60,000 nucleotides of DNA from Adiantum capillus-veneris (taxonomy: Eukaryota; Streptophyta; Polypodiopsida; Polypodiales; Pteridaceae), in the NCBI GenBank assembly GCA_014529385.2, contig CM043971.1, positions 89,271,340 to 89,331,339 on the forward strand. The letters are read 5' to 3'. Under the pieces are notes generated by a model that saw only the letters and a program-made list of their open reading frames with translations, made no database searches and was not told the DNA's origin. The position numbers and the translations under genes were made by a program. Shown in pieces: positions 11,801 through 26,800 of the stretch; within the stretch, counting starts at the first letter, position 1; every line of letters begins with the position of its first letter.

Positions 11801-14800
11801 TTCAATACGGGAAACAAACAACAATTAAAAATCCATCATTCAGAATTGTTTTTTCTGCTTGTAGCTTGAAAAACCAATTCAACGAAAAACCTTTCCTGGA
11901 CCATTACCCACGTCTAATCCAAGCCTTTTAAAAAAACTCATAACATAAGCCTAAGCCTGAACATATGCCTTACCATAAAAAAATGATACAAGGGAACAAA
12001 GATTGCTTACTAACCTTTAGCATATTATCTCCAGGAACCATCTGTCCACTGGCAGCTTCCTGAAGCCAAAACATACACTTTTAACACAGCCCTGTCTTGA
12101 CTTTAGAGATACGTAGTCAGAAAAACATGTACCATAACCACTGTGCTTAAGAAATATTGTGTGTGTACATGTGCATGCGTGTGTGTCACGTGCACATCTA
12201 ACCCTATGTGCATGTGGACAAGCTGTACCTATTTCTAGGGTTTAGGTAGCTTAGGAAGTGTTCTGGCACCTTTGTGAGCCTGTACGAAGGACGTGCCATT
12301 AGCATCAGTACCCAGTACCCAGCATGAGCATTGAACCCTTTTTGGTAAATTGCATATGAACCACCTCTTATAGTCAATTTATTATTAAATTGACCTTTCA
12401 TTTTCCAAATCGTGGAGGCTGTAGGGGAGCTTGCTCGACCCAGATTTTTGCACATATATGTGACCCATGGGGTGCCAGTAGAAGCCAGAAGACAAAGAGC
12501 AGACACAAGAGCACCGTGCCCAAGCAATGTTTGCAGTTTCCATGCTCTCCATCGTTTTCTTAGCAGGAGAACTACAGTTTCTGGACATCAGCATTTTCAC
12601 GAAGCAATGCTTTTGTTCATCATTGTCGTGACTCGTACCGCCGTCATACATCATCAGATTAGCCTTGCCTCGCCGCGGTCAGTCTTCCCATCGCGACAAG
12701 GTCAACGTTTTCAGTTTTCAGCCCACAGTTCAGCCAATGTTTTTCAGTTTTCAGCCATCGTCGTCGTCACCGGGCGACAGATCCGCCCCTTAGCCTCGAC
12801 CTTGTCGTCATCGTCGTCGTCGTCATCATCATCGTCGTCAAGTACCATAGCGTTTAGAACCATTGTACTAGACTTGTGCAATCTAAAGCAAATTCCTCTC
12901 TAGCAATAGAGAGGGGGGTTTGGGACCCATCTGGTGTCGTCTCTTCTCTCTCTGCAACGCCCTGTTGCTCTCTCTTGTGGGTGAGGCTGAGAGCTGACAC
13001 AGGTCGATTTCTATATATTGCTATATGTTACTTCCCCCCCAGTACGTCAGTATATGCTGTAACCAGAGGGCAGTCGCCTTTCTCAATTCTAGATGATGAT
13101 ATATGGGAGTTTTCTAGGGATGGTGATATCATCCTCCTAGGAGACTTCAATGCTCGAACGGGCAACTGTCAGACAGTCTTCTACGACACTTCAGATGAGA
13201 TGCTTAGAGAGTTGGATGTGGGTGAGCTGGGGTTTGACAGATGTTCACATGACAGAGAGCAGACTGAGTATGGGAGATAGCTCACGGAGATGACGACTAC
13301 ACATGGGCTAGCCATACTTAATGGCTTACAGCGGTTTCCTGGAGCAGCAGGCTTCACATGCTTTCCACACAGACATGGGGCCAGTACAGTGGACTATGTT
13401 ATGACACAGCCGAGCTTTATTCCTTGTATTCAGGATTTCACAGTGGGAGCCAGACCAGTGGGCGTAGCAGTGGCTCATGCTCTCTTGACACTGTCCGTAT
13501 CTTTTCAGTTTAGTACAGCCCAGAAATCAGGAGGCAGGTCACACACCCGTTATACATTTACACCAGAGACTGACTCGGTTTATACAGAGGCGATCTGGGA
13601 TCGTCTATGCACAGTTGCTCCAGGCCTCTCAGTAGAGGAGTGCACTACTTTACTGACTGAGACACTACATGATGCAGCATCAGAGGCATACCCACACACT
13701 CAACCGGATCGGAGGCGACATTCTGGGAGCATGCCCCAGAATAGTTGGTATGATGAGGAGTGCAGAGAGATGAGAGCCCAGCTTCAGAGGGATCTTCATT
13801 TAGGAGTCATCACCTACAGACAGTCGCGGATTGCTTTCCGGCGCCTTGTGCGAAAGAAGAAACGAGCTTACCTGGCCCAGATGGAGCAAGACTTGTATCA
13901 GTTGTTCTTGAGTAGAGACTCAGGCGAGGCATGGCGACTCTTCCATGAGCACTCCCCTCCCCCAGTGATTACTTCTCCTGATGTGTGGGGCCAGTATGCG
14001 ACATCGTTATATACGGTTCCTGGGCAGGATCCCCTTCCAGATCCTACAGAGCCATGTCCACCTACGAGCACCTTCTTTACCACTGAGATGGTAAAGAGAG
14101 CCATTGACAGGATGAGGACCAGGAGGGCTTACGATCATGACGGTCTAGTAGCGGAGCACTTTATACATGCTAGGGATATGCTGATGGAGGTTCTTGCAGT
14201 GTTGTTCAATCGTGCCATGTGTGAGGGATTACCTGAGACTTGGAGGTTGTCTACTATTGTGCCTATATTCAAGGCAGGTGATCCTACAGAGCCTGGAAAT
14301 TACCGCACTATTATGGTTGGACACACACTGGCACGATTGTATGCATCCATTATTGAGCAGCAGTTGAGTAACTGGGCAGAGGGTGAGGGTGTACGGGCAA
14401 AGGGACAGGCAGGTTTCAGGAGGGGTTTCTCCACTCTTGACCATATTCTGACACTCAGAGCTATCATTGAGGAGGGCAGGTCACATGGGAGACGGATTTA
14501 TTGTAGCTTTGTGGATTTCCGCAAAGCATTTGACATGGTACCGAGAGCTCGACTGATGCGCAGACTGCAGGAGATGGGGGTGCCCACAGTGTTGATTTGG
14601 GGGATTATGGCTTTATACAGATCAGTGATGGGACATGTACGCACCCCAGAGGGGATATCTGACTTAGTTCACTCCACTATCGGGGTGAAACAGGGTTGCC
14701 CATTGTCTCCTACTCTATTTGGTATGTATGTTGATGAGGTGTCTGATTACATTGACAGAGAGGGTGATAGAGGTGCCCAGCTGGCAGGGACGTGGATCCC

Positions 14801-17800
14801 ATTGTTGTTATATGCTGATGATATTGTCTTGATCTCTGACTCACCAGAGGGTATGCAGCGACAGTTGGATGCATTACACAGTTTTGCAGAGGATAGTGGA
14901 TTGTCTGTAAACCTTGGTAAAACCAAGGTCATGGTGTTTAACACCACACCGCAGTGGATCAGGAGATCGGCACCGACCTTCACGTATGGTCAAGAGATTG
15001 TGGAGTATACAGATGCATACACTTACCTTGGGATAGTCTTCACTGGGCCGAGGTTTTCTTTGGGGAGAGCAGCAGAGACTAGACTGACCAGAGCTTATGC
15101 GGCCTTGGGAGGCTTGGAGAGGATGTGTTCGCAGGTTCAGTTCCAGGAACCTCGGACAAAGTTATGAGTCCAGAGTTGTCTTTTCGAATGTATCATCCTT
15201 TTCTAGTCATTAAAAAGATAATTGAGGTTTCTATGAAATTACAGTTACCTAACTCATGGTCAATGCACAACGTTTTCCATGTTTCTTGGTTGAATTTGTT
15301 TTAGGGAGATCCACCAAAGGACATTTCCAAAGAAGAACAACCCGAGATCATTGATGAAGCAGAAGTCGTGGAACCGTAACAGATTTGCTGCATCGATTTC
15401 GCCATGGATTAAAGAAACAAGCACGACAGTACCTTTTGAAGTTCAAAGATTGAGGAACCCACGAGGCAGTGTGGATTGATAAAGATTTTTTCACAAATTA
15501 CCTTGAGTTGTTGGCAACCTACAAAGAAGCCATGCAGCTCAGTCCCAGTACCTCCGGATAAGCCATGGGAAAGCATTGCTATGGATTTGATCTTTGATCT
15601 TGCAAGAACGCCGACACGGAATGATGGTATATGGACCATTATCTGCAGGTTCTGCAAACAGGCCCATTTCATTCCTGTCAAGAAAAAGGGGCTGATTTTG
15701 TACTTCATTGTGACTACAGTGTGTGTATGTGTGTGTGAGTAGTGGGTGCAGGTGATCACAGCTTTAATTGAAAGCTTGCCTTCTCCCTTGCTCTATGTAG
15801 CGCGACGATTTGCTCTCGCGATCTCTCCCCCCCCTTGGCACATATGGCAATGCCCCACTAGTTGGGCTCCTCAATGACCATGTACAGTTCTGGGGGTTTT
15901 ATGTGCGTTTGCCAAGGCAAGAGCCTTCTGTACAGGAACTGGATTAGCTAATTGCTAATTCCCCACAGGTCTGCACAATTCCATCACGACGGATTGCAAA
16001 AATGGAGAGTTTTCTCCCGTGAAAACTCGTCCGTTTCAAAGGGGAACTGTCCCATTGTGTGTGGCAACACCAGAGACACGTGTAGACGTGTTCGCTCTGC
16101 CCAAAACGATCCAAAACAGAGAATTACAGTATGTTGTGTTTTTCTGCAGGTTTAGGGTTTTGCACTAACTATAGGGAATCGCAAGGGAAGCCTCGGAAAG
16201 GCCTTGGGATGCATGTGCAGGGCTGTAGGCACCTAATAGTGCAAAAACAGAAAATTACAGCACGCTGAAATTGACCTGCAGCTCACCGTAAAGCTTCCAG
16301 AATGCGGGGAAAATCATCCTAGGCGAGTACTTTCAAAATCTACAGGGATTTTGCGCTGTTATGCTGGCGAAATTGGGTCAAAAACCTGCGATTACAGCAA
16401 TGGACAGGTCCAAACAGCTTGGTTGGAGTTAGGTGAAAGTGATCGGATCGTTTATTTGCACTTGAATAAAGAAATACTGAAAGGGGCGCCAGTCTTTGGG
16501 GCCAACAGGTGTCGGCGTCTGCTTGGTAGCGCTCTAGCTTCCAAGCCGTGTGTGTTTGAAGTGTCAATTCCCGTTGCAGGTTTTTATTTGCAAAGTTTCT
16601 TTGTGTCCTAAAGTCTATAGTAAAGTTTCCGGTGAAAGCCAAAGTCTACCGCCCTACGGGCCGGTTTCAGTTACAGCAAAAGGTTTTGATGGAAAGTCAT
16701 GCTCCACTATATGCTGGGCATCGTGGAATTGATGCGACAGGGAAAGGGGTTGAGGCAATCTTTTATTGACCAACTTTACGTCAAGATGTTGACACATTTG
16801 TAAGATCATGCCTAGGATGTCAAAAAGTCAAATTTGACAGGCATGCGCAACCGGGATTGTTGCAACCATTGCCAATCCCTGATAGGCCATGGGAACGCAT
16901 AGCGATGGACTTTATCTTTGATCTTCCAAGAACGCAAACAGGCAATGATGGGATTTGGACTATCATTTGTAGGTTCAATAAGCAGGCCCATTTCATTCCT
17001 GTTAGGAAGGAGATAAAGCGAGAACACATGGTCAAGATATTCATGAGTAATATCTATACGTACACGGGATGCCTCAGTCAAAAGTCAGTCAGCGTTCCAC
17101 GTATGACGAGTCTTTTCTGGAAGGCATTGTTTGAGGACATGGGTACTTTGCTAAAGTTCTCATCTTCGTTTCAACCACAAACTGATGGACAATCAGAAGA
17201 GGCAAATTCTATTGTCCTAGATCAGCTCAAAAGTTATGTGTCAGAGCACAAGGCAACTTGGGAACACCATCTCCCATTGGTTGAATATGCTTACAATAAC
17301 ACTGTGTATACATCAACACGCAAGGCACCATTTGAGATAGTGGAAGGAGGGAAGAAAGTCCACCCATTTTTGCAAACTAAGGACAAGATATTTGAGGCAA
17401 ACAAGTATGTCCAGGATATGGATAAAACATACAAGAAGATAAAGATTGCTCTTGAGAAGACTCAGGCTAAGCAAAAGAAAGTTGCCGATCGTCACCGTCG
17501 TGAACTTCTATTTTCACTTGGTGATGGGATACTTTTGCGCTTTGAAAAGGCCAGGTTAAGGAAAAGGAAAGGCAAGGAAGTTTATTTCCAAAGCTTAGTA
17601 TGCGATATTATGGTCCTTCTCAGATTTCAGAAAAGATCAGCAATGTAGCTTACAAGTTGAGGCTACCAGAAGCATGGAAAATACATAAAGCTTTTCATCT
17701 CAGCTTGATGAGAAACAACCCGAAGTCGAAGAATTGGATGAGATTCTTGTTCCTGAACAAATATTGGCACATAAGGAAAGGAAGGTTAAAGAACAGGTTG

Positions 17801-20800
17801 CAAGACGCTATTTGGTGAAGTTCAAGAACTATCCATCTTTAAATGCTAAATGGATGGAAGAGTTTGAGTTGGTCGATTTACCTCAGCTATTGCAACTATA
17901 TCTTGAAGACTTTCAGATAGAACCCACAGTGACTTGAGGTAGCCCTTTAGAGCATGGTTAATGATGCTCAAAGGAATAGTTAAGAAATTGTATCTACTCT
18001 TTCCATATAGAATTTGGCTAAAGAAGTTTTTGCTTGACCAGAAGACTTCTATGCTTAATATATGTGTGGTAGCCACTTTGGTGAGATTGTCTAATCGTCC
18101 AACGCACATTTCTGGAAGCATGTATATCTTGGATTCCCATCATAGAATATATGTGATATCAGCAGATATCATCGAGTATTATTGGCATGCAAGCGAGGTC
18201 ACTTGCAGTATCTAAAGGGTGGGGTGTGTCACTAGGAGGCGTGCTTTTCTTGTTGCCTTCTTTATATATGTACTACATATTTTTATTTATTTTATCTTTA
18301 CTTGTTTTCCTCGGGAGCCCTTGTAAAGGTACAAGTGGACATTGCCTGGCCACTGTGAAACGGCTGCGGCCGAACAGGTTTCTCACATCGGGAATCTAGG
18401 TCGGTCAGTTTGGGGCTAGTCGGGCCAGTTAGCACTGAATTCTGATGAGGATGCAAACCTGCGTGCGCCAAATGGAATTTGGGCCACTCTGCAAGTCACA
18501 ACTTTATAAGTTTAGGAATTTAAACTAAAGGGGTAAACTGGACACATCGCAGTAGGAGAGCAACCTGCTGGTCAACACACACTCCAAGCTCTCATCCCAA
18601 GAGGGGGCGCCCAAAAATGAGAGAGGAGGCTGATTTCAGTCATTGTGCATTTACAATGTGTGTGTGCATGAATAGTGGGTAAAAGTTTGCCTTCTCCTTT
18701 GTCTCATGTAGCGCGATAATTTTCTCTCGCGCATCTTCCCCCCCTCCCCCCCCCCCGCCCCCCCCCCCCCCCCCTTTTGCACATATGGTAATGCACCATT
18801 AGTTGGGCTAGTCAGATTATCATGTACATTTCTGGGGGTTTTATGTGTGTTTGCCAAGGCAAGAGCCTTCTGAACAGGAACCGGATTAGATAATTGGTAA
18901 TCCCCCACAAGTACGCAGAGTTCCATCGCGAAAGATCGCAAATTTGGAGAGTTTTCTCGTGTGAAAACTCGTCCAAATCACAAGGGAACTCTCCCATTGC
19001 CTGCGGGAGCCCTTGAGACACACGTAGATGTGTTCACTCCGCTAAAAACTATCCAAAACAAAGAATTATAGCGTGCTGTGTTTTTCTGTAGGTTTAGGGT
19101 TTCGCACCTAAACTGCAAATTAGCACCAGGGGAGCCTTGGGATGCATGTATAGGGTTTTGGAGACACGACAGTGGCAGAACAGGGAATTATAGCATGCTG
19201 AAGTTCTGTTACACCTCACTTAAAAGATCCTAAATTGCAAAGGAATCCGTCCTAGACATGTGCTTTTGACCTACAAGGGTTTTGGCGTCGTTATGCTGCC
19301 GAAATTGGGTCAGAAACCGGCAATTTCAGTCCTCGCCAGGTTTGGACAGCTTAGTGAGACTTTTGACATACGTGTCCGGATCGTATGTTCTTAATTGAAT
19401 AAAGAAATACCAAAAGGGGCGCCAATCTTTGGGGCCTATTGGGTGTCGGCCTTCGTGTGCGTAGTGACATTCTAGTCGCTAGACACATCAGTGTTCTCTT
19501 TTTTTCTCAATGCTTTGTGTAAAGTTAACAGGCAATTGAATTAGTACCGCCCTCTAGGTGTATAGGCTGGTTATAAAGCTTACCCTACATGCTTATAATC
19601 GTCAGCATCACATAATACATCATCTCACAACATATAGAGAGGTATACAATCACATGAGAGCTAATGAGGTGTACAATGGAGAGAGTATACAATGCTGATC
19701 ATCCCATGAACTCTCATGGGTCTCTACAGTATGGCCCCTCAATGTCCTCCATAGTCACCTCTTTGAGGGGACGTGCTCGATGTCGCTCAACGATGCCCCA
19801 TAGCCTAAGATGTAGACCTTGTCTATGATGTGAGGATCCTTGCACCCTTGGGCGTTGGAGCAGCCAAGCTGGATGGCTCGATCAAGAAGGATGCCCCAAT
19901 GAGAGTGTGACTGGTAACCTCTGGTGGATAGTCCCGAGTAGTCCCTTCGTAAAAAGTAGTGATCTGTCTTTGTAAGGATCCTCCATGTGTAGGTCCTTTG
20001 CTCGTGAGGGTAGTCTTTTTGAGCCTACGCATCTCCAACAAGAAGAGACCTAGGCACCTCTGATCATAGTTGTAACAATGTCAGACTTTGTAAATAATTA
20101 AATTATTTACGAGAAAATAATTATCTAATTAGTTGTGTGCATATCAGAATAGAACTAGCAGTTCGAGGGCCTCGGGTGCGCCGAAATTTGGGCCAGAGCA
20201 CCTCAGGGAGATCCTAGCAGAAAATACCTTGAAGCCCTAGTGATTGGGAAATCGGGTCTTCAATGAAGGGGTAGATAGTAGCCTCACATTTCAAGCTCAG
20301 AAAATTACGCGCGCTAGTGCAAGCACAGGAATGAAATGGGGTCCTTAGAACAACAGTAACCCTAAGGCCTGCATTATGTTTACGGCCTTAGGATAAGTCA
20401 ATTAAATTATTTTAAATGGTTTGTGCTAGACCAAATGGCCCGACAAGTGCGAACAAGTAATGCCAGAGCAGTGACGGTACGACATTGTGCTGGGGAGCAG
20501 TTAACATTTCATTATCATAAGTCAAGAAGGTGCCAGATGGGGGTATTCCTTCCTCGTCCCCTGGTAAAGCTACAAGATTTCCCTCTAGTAAAATTAGAGG
20601 AAGAGATGGGAGTCGGGAATAAAGTGAAAGAATTGGGAGTGGCAAGAGAGTTGGGTCTTTTCAGTGAGGGGGAATCATCATCATCAATACAAGGTTTAAG
20701 AAGACGGGTGATAATCTTAACATCCTTGTAATTTGCATAGGTAGTTAGATAGGTCCCATTTTCAATTCCTTGAGAATATCAAGCATACGCCCACAAAAAA

Positions 20801-23800
20801 TGTTGAAAGCAATTTGAGCAATAACCAATTGTTTGGCCTGGCCACCAAGCCAAGGGCAGATGAGAGGCAAATGAAAGTCCACTAGTTTTTCAGGAAAGAG
20901 CTGGTCCAAATCATGAGGATAAACCAGATAGCATGGTCAAACCACATAATGCTGGATTCACATGGGGCTTTAGGATCTAGAAATTTACAAGCACACTTAA
21001 TATAAGGTTAAAAAACATTCCAAGATTACTTTTAGCAAACTCCATGTTCCCTTTCGTCCGTATGTAAAGACTTGTATTAGCACTTGGAGTGGTCTATCAG
21101 GTTAATGTTGAAAGGAGCTTTTATGAGTTCTCCTTTGTCTAAGAGCTGGCCACCTTTCAGAATTTTGAGTCTACAATCCTCAATAGTGGCAGTTGGAAGG
21201 TAAGCCAGATAAACCCAAGTCTCGCTAAGAATAGGTGCCAAAAAAGCTTTGTTAGGAAGAACCCAAAGGTGATGATCCACACCAAAGGATTCAATTTCAA
21301 TCTGTCTGACACGGAGGAAAGGAAAAACCTTGGGAACCATCTCTAGAAGGTTAGAGTCACTTAGGGAACAAAGATTGTTTTGGAATTCCTTGACAGCCTC
21401 AAGAGCTGCGCTATCTCTGCAAGATATTCCACCGGTTCGAGGAATCGGAGGGGCAACAAGGGCACTAATAAAAGATGGATTGAGCCCACACATTTTTTTT
21501 CAAAAAGTTAGATAGATCAGCTCCAGAAGACGAAAATAAGGCAAGCTCTTGCTGATATTGTAAAGAAAGAATATGCAATTAGGCAAAGAATTGAGCAATC
21601 ATATTCACCTCATCTTTGGAGTCCTTGTCCAAGGTAGCTAGAATTTTGACCCAATCATTAAAGGACAGCATGTGTAAGATAGACAATTTTTTGTTAGAAG
21701 ATAGAGCCAAGTCATATATAGACAATTTTTTGTTAGAAGATAGAGCCAAGTCATATATTAATTAGAAAGCATCCAGGCTACCAATACATCTGAGGACAAG
21801 AAAGGTAGCCACAGAAAGGGGTTCAGAAGAAAGTTCCAAGCCTTGCGAAAGAGCAAGGGTCTGCAATAGACAAAATTAATTAGTAAGTCATGGATTACTT
21901 GTGGTAGTACGTAATACAATGTTTGGCCCGTCTAGCCAAAAAAATTCTAGTTCTAACAGCTAGGGCATTTTTAGGAGTATGGTACTGTAGGTGAAATCTA
22001 ATTTGTTCTAAAATCCTTGTATGTTTCTCCGGGTCGTGGTTTACCTCATGCGAGCTGTCAAAAAGTGTGTGATCCTGAAAGAAAGTATATCTATGATTAG
22101 TCCAGTAATTTGGGCATGCAATCCTTAAACCGGCAAGGTCAGAGACCATGAAAGCTGTGAGCAAGAAACCAGAATCTTAGCTTATGTAGGACCACCTAAC
22201 ACCAACCAACCAATCAAGGAATTAACGGCAGTGGGTTCAAGCATAGAATCAAGATTCAAGAGAGTCTCTAAAGCAAGAGTCCCGTTTTTTTTTCAAAAAA
22301 TGAAAAAACACTTATGTATAGGACGTGTGTGTAGTTGTTTTAACTTATATAAGACATAATTGAACTTTCGCATTCAAAAGACAGCTTGCTTCAGAGAAAA
22401 GGGCAAAAATTAGTACAAAAATAAATCAGTCTTAAAATTATCTTTGTACATGGCATATAAGAATGAAGCCTCATTCTAGTATACAATGATAGTGATCCAA
22501 TAAAGAATTACTTCCCACATGGTAAGAGCAGGTATATTATCTTGATTGACAATAGGTATAAGCCAAAAATTCCAAGAAAGGATAGAGTCCTCACCTGCAT
22601 TCATCCAAACAAGACAACAGATTCATTAGCCTTGGATGTGTATTACAGGTATAAATGGACTATATCAGTTGTTATCCATGCCCAACTTACAACCCGGCCA
22701 AATTTGGTATTGCCGATCGCGGACGCTCGCTACTGCCTCTCCCCCCCCCCTTGCTGCGCCATCGCTACCCTCTCCCCCCCCCCCCCCCCCCCCCTGCCCC
22801 TGCCCCTGCGCGTTGCCGCCCGCCCGCTACCCCCCCCTGTTCTCGCGCTGCCCCAAAGGCTGCCCGCTGCCCTCCTCTCGCGCTGCCATCTCCACCCCAC
22901 CCCCCCGCTCGCTGCCGCTTGTGCACCCGCACATTCCTGGCTGCCCACTTCGCCCTCGCCGTCCCCCCATCCCCCCCCCCCCCCCGTCCTCTTTGCTCCC
23001 GAAGGTTTTCTGCACCTGGCTCGGCAACGCTTTCTCTTCGGACAAGTGCTTGGCGTACTCGTTCGCAGATTTTCTTCATCGCCCGCTTCTTCGACTCAGC
23101 AGTAGACACAGATGGAGGCTCCAGCTCCACCTCAGAGGGACTCGCCTGAAGCCCCCTCGCCCGACCCCGCTGAGCCCACCATTCGACTTGCTCTTACGCC
23201 GGCAGAGCAAGCGAGCCTTGCCACAGAGGTAGAACGCTTGCAGGCGACTTCTGTCATCTGCAAGGTTCTCGGCACTCGTCCCAGCAGAGGAGAGCTGCGA
23301 GATCTTCTCCAAGCCCGCCTCCTCGCAGAGGTGGGCAAGATCTTGGATGTCCAGATTCTCGGACGGGGGTACTACCAGATTGAGTTCGAGACTTCCGAGA
23401 TGGCCTCCAAGGTCATAGCTATGAGTTCATTGGCCATCCGAGCAGCACGCGCCCACTTTCGACAGTGGCGACATGGTTTTGACCCGTCTTCGGATGTGCT
23501 AGTAGAGGAGGCGGACATCCCCATTTCAGTCTGCTTTCCGGGTTTACGGAGGGAGTACCTTCCACTTCTCTCCAGGATTGGCTCCGCCATCGGAACTGTC
23601 CTGGAGACACCTCGTACGGCAGCATCAGTAGCTGCCAAGGCGGCTGGCATCCCTTCAGTTCGAGTTTTGGTCAGAGATACCCACACGCTCCCGAAGGTCA
23701 TCCTTCTGCCTCGGGTGAGTGGGGGTTGGTTTAGACAGAGTGTGGAGTACTCGGGTCTCCCGAACCAGTGTTTCATTTGCAAACAGATGGGCCACCTAGC

Positions 23801-26800
23801 GAAGGCCTGTCCACGGAGGAGACCACGACCCGCACCGCAACCTCAGCCCCAGCCTGCCAAGGCTGGGCCGCAGCCACAGCCAGCGACGCAGAGCACAGAT
23901 CCAGCGCCACCCTCCGAGCCTGGGGCTCCAGCGGAGGAGGGGTGGCAGCAGGCCCGTGGCCGTCGACGCCAGGGGCCACAGCGACAGCCTGGCACTCAGA
24001 GTGGCCCCCAGGTGCCTACTCAGCAGCAGTGGGTTCCCACGGGGAACCGCTTTGGTCCTCTTGAGCAGGAGGAGCCCCCTACGCCAGCCTCCACCTCCGC
24101 TTCACCCTCGCCAGCCGCTCCGCCTTCCGATCTCCCCTCCTCCTCCTCGTGCCCTCCCCCGCCCTCTGCTACCGCTCACTCCCCACCTCGCCCCCCCCAT
24201 GTCTCTGCCACCCCACCCCGATTCTCCTCTCCCCCGCACCCCCCAGCCCCTTCTCCCCCTCCTCCTGCTTCAGTACCACAGTCGGCTCTGGAGACTGGAC
24301 CCTTGCCGGCGGCCAGGAGATCTCTTGGCAGCGCCTTCGCCACGAGTCGCCTAGCGAGAGAGGGTCAGCCCTTCTTGCGGCCCCCACTACAGATTCAGAC
24401 ATCTCCTCTTGCAGCTATCCCTCGTGGTTTGACAGGAGCTTTGACCTCCGACGCCGCTGGGATTTCTTCGATTACGGGTTTACTCGTTTTCTTGGCGATT
24501 CCGCAGCAGACCACGAGGCAGCCTGCTTCAGAGTCCACGCTTTGTTCCTCGCCGCTAGGGGGACAGAGGCCTTGGACTCGGCAGTTGGTTTCTCCTTCCC
24601 CCTCTGTGGCAGGACTGAGACAGAGTGGTCCCTCGACTCAGTGGTGGGATGGTTGCATACACAGGTTCTCGAGTTCTCTCACCACATGGGAGAACTTGGC
24701 GTTACAGATCTGCTGCAGACTTTGTGGCCACTGGCCAAGTTTGCGGTGACACCCCCAGATTCAGCAGGATGTAGACACATTGTGGTGTACTTTTTTGCTG
24801 ATACGCAGTGTTTGCCTTGCTATGTATTCATTCATGAGGACTCCTGGACAGAGGAGGTTGCTTTACGCACGGCTCGCTCTACTTGGGCTTGGACCAGGCA
24901 CTCACTGCAGTCTCGCCTATCTAGAGGACGCTCGAATGCGGATTACTCCCCATCCAAGCCTGCTTCGAAGATAGCTCGTCTTGCTGCTGCGACAGCATCT
25001 GTTCTCTCTCGCTCCCCATGAGGATCGTCTCGTGGAACGTGCAGGGACTAGGTGGGCCCCAGTTTCAGCGACAGCGGGGCCGATTGCGTCAGGAGCTTCA
25101 GCGATGCCTTGTGGGAGGAGAGATTGATCTCCTTATGCTTCAGGAGCACCATTTGTCTGAGAGCCGCATTCGGCGATGTGGTCAGATTTTGCGTGGACGC
25201 TATGATACCTTTTGGTCAGCTGCTTTTGGACCTAGAGGCATCCAGGGTGGGGTATGTATGACTATTGCGGACTCATTACAGCAGGCCATTGTGGGCAGAG
25301 GGATTATTGTACCAGGCAGGGCTCAGTGGATTACTATGCAGGTTCAGGGTAGCCTTGTGGGTTTCCTGAACATCTATGCGCCCAATGTGGCGAGTGCTCG
25401 TGCAGAGTTTTGGTCACAGATTGTTGAGTCTTTGCCACAGGTTGACCAGTGGTGTGTAGGAGGGGACTTCAACATGTTGGAGGACCCTTCTGATAGAATC
25501 GGAGGTAGCCATGCTACTGTGCATGGAGTCGAGTTAGCAGCTTGGGAGAGTGTTTGTATGACGTTGAGGGTCTCGGATACATGGCAGCATTCTGGCTTTG
25601 TGAGGCCTCCAGAGAGTCTTACCTTCTCTAGATCGGACCGCCGAGTGGGAGGAGTGAATCTATCGCGCATAGATCGCTTCTACACTAGTGACCACTTCAG
25701 TGACTTGGGGGGATCAGTGGGCATCCTGGCAGGGACATCCTTCTCGGACCATGCACCAGTGATCCTCACAGTGGCAGACAGGCAGAGGAGTGGGAGCACG
25801 ATGCTTCGCATCCCAGAGCGGGTCTTGTTGGACTCAGCACTCAGAGAGAGGGTCGAGGCTCTATGGACAGAGGGCATGGACAGCCAGGCTCCACCTGCAG
25901 ACAGAGTGGCCTCAGGCCTAGCTCAGCTCAGCCTCTTCTTTCTTCAGGAGTCTTTGGCTCGACGGGCTGCAGCGAGAGAGGAGGAGCAGCGTCTCAGACG
26001 AGGCATTGCTTCACTACAGAGGATGCAGGAGCAGCATCCAGACAGTCCATGGTTGGAGGAGCAGCTCCAGCAGGCTCGACAGGAGCTTGCTTGCACAGAG
26101 GAGAGGCGCCATGAGTTTGCCTTCCACAGGTATGCATCTCAGTGGACTCAGGTGGGTGACAGAGTGACAGATGTTTTTTTTGAGACAGTGGGACCTCGGC
26201 ACTCGCATGCCAAGGTCAATCAGTTGAGGAGACCCGATGGGTCAGTTGTTTGCGAGCCAGAGGATATGCGTGCAGTTGCTACTGACTTTTACCGTGAGCT
26301 ACTGTCGGCTGAGCCAAAGTCAGAGAGACAGGATGCATGCAGGGAGCAGGTTTGGGCACAGATGCCTTGTCTTCTAACTGAGGAGATGCGGCAGAGGCTT
26401 GAGTTGCCTCTTCAGCTTGAGGAGCTGCACACGGCTCTTAGGGCCCTCCCTCGTGGTAGCTGTCCAGGTGAGGATGGGCTGACTCCCAGCTTCTTCTTGG
26501 AGTACTGGGACCTGCTTGGCCCAGATCTTTGTAGTGCCTTTCAGTACATTCTGCACACAGGAGTGATGCCGGATAGCATGAGTGAGGGCCTGATTTACCT
26601 CATTCCAAAGGAGGGTGGCTCCTTGGATGAGATTCGACAGTGGCGTCCCATCACCATTCTCAACTCAGCCTACAAAATTCTTGCTAAGGCTCTGAGTTTG
26701 AGGATTCAGCCACTCTTGGAGAGCCTTATACATGGGACTCAGACAGGTTTTGTCAAGGAACGCAGTATCCTTGACAACATCTTCACTTTTTGGGAGGCTT

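Noticed and set aside
22542-23232. Long proline-, arginine- or glycine-rich frames in the L1 5' UTR
   Set aside because: They occur on both strands in several frames and follow from C-runs; no homology seen.
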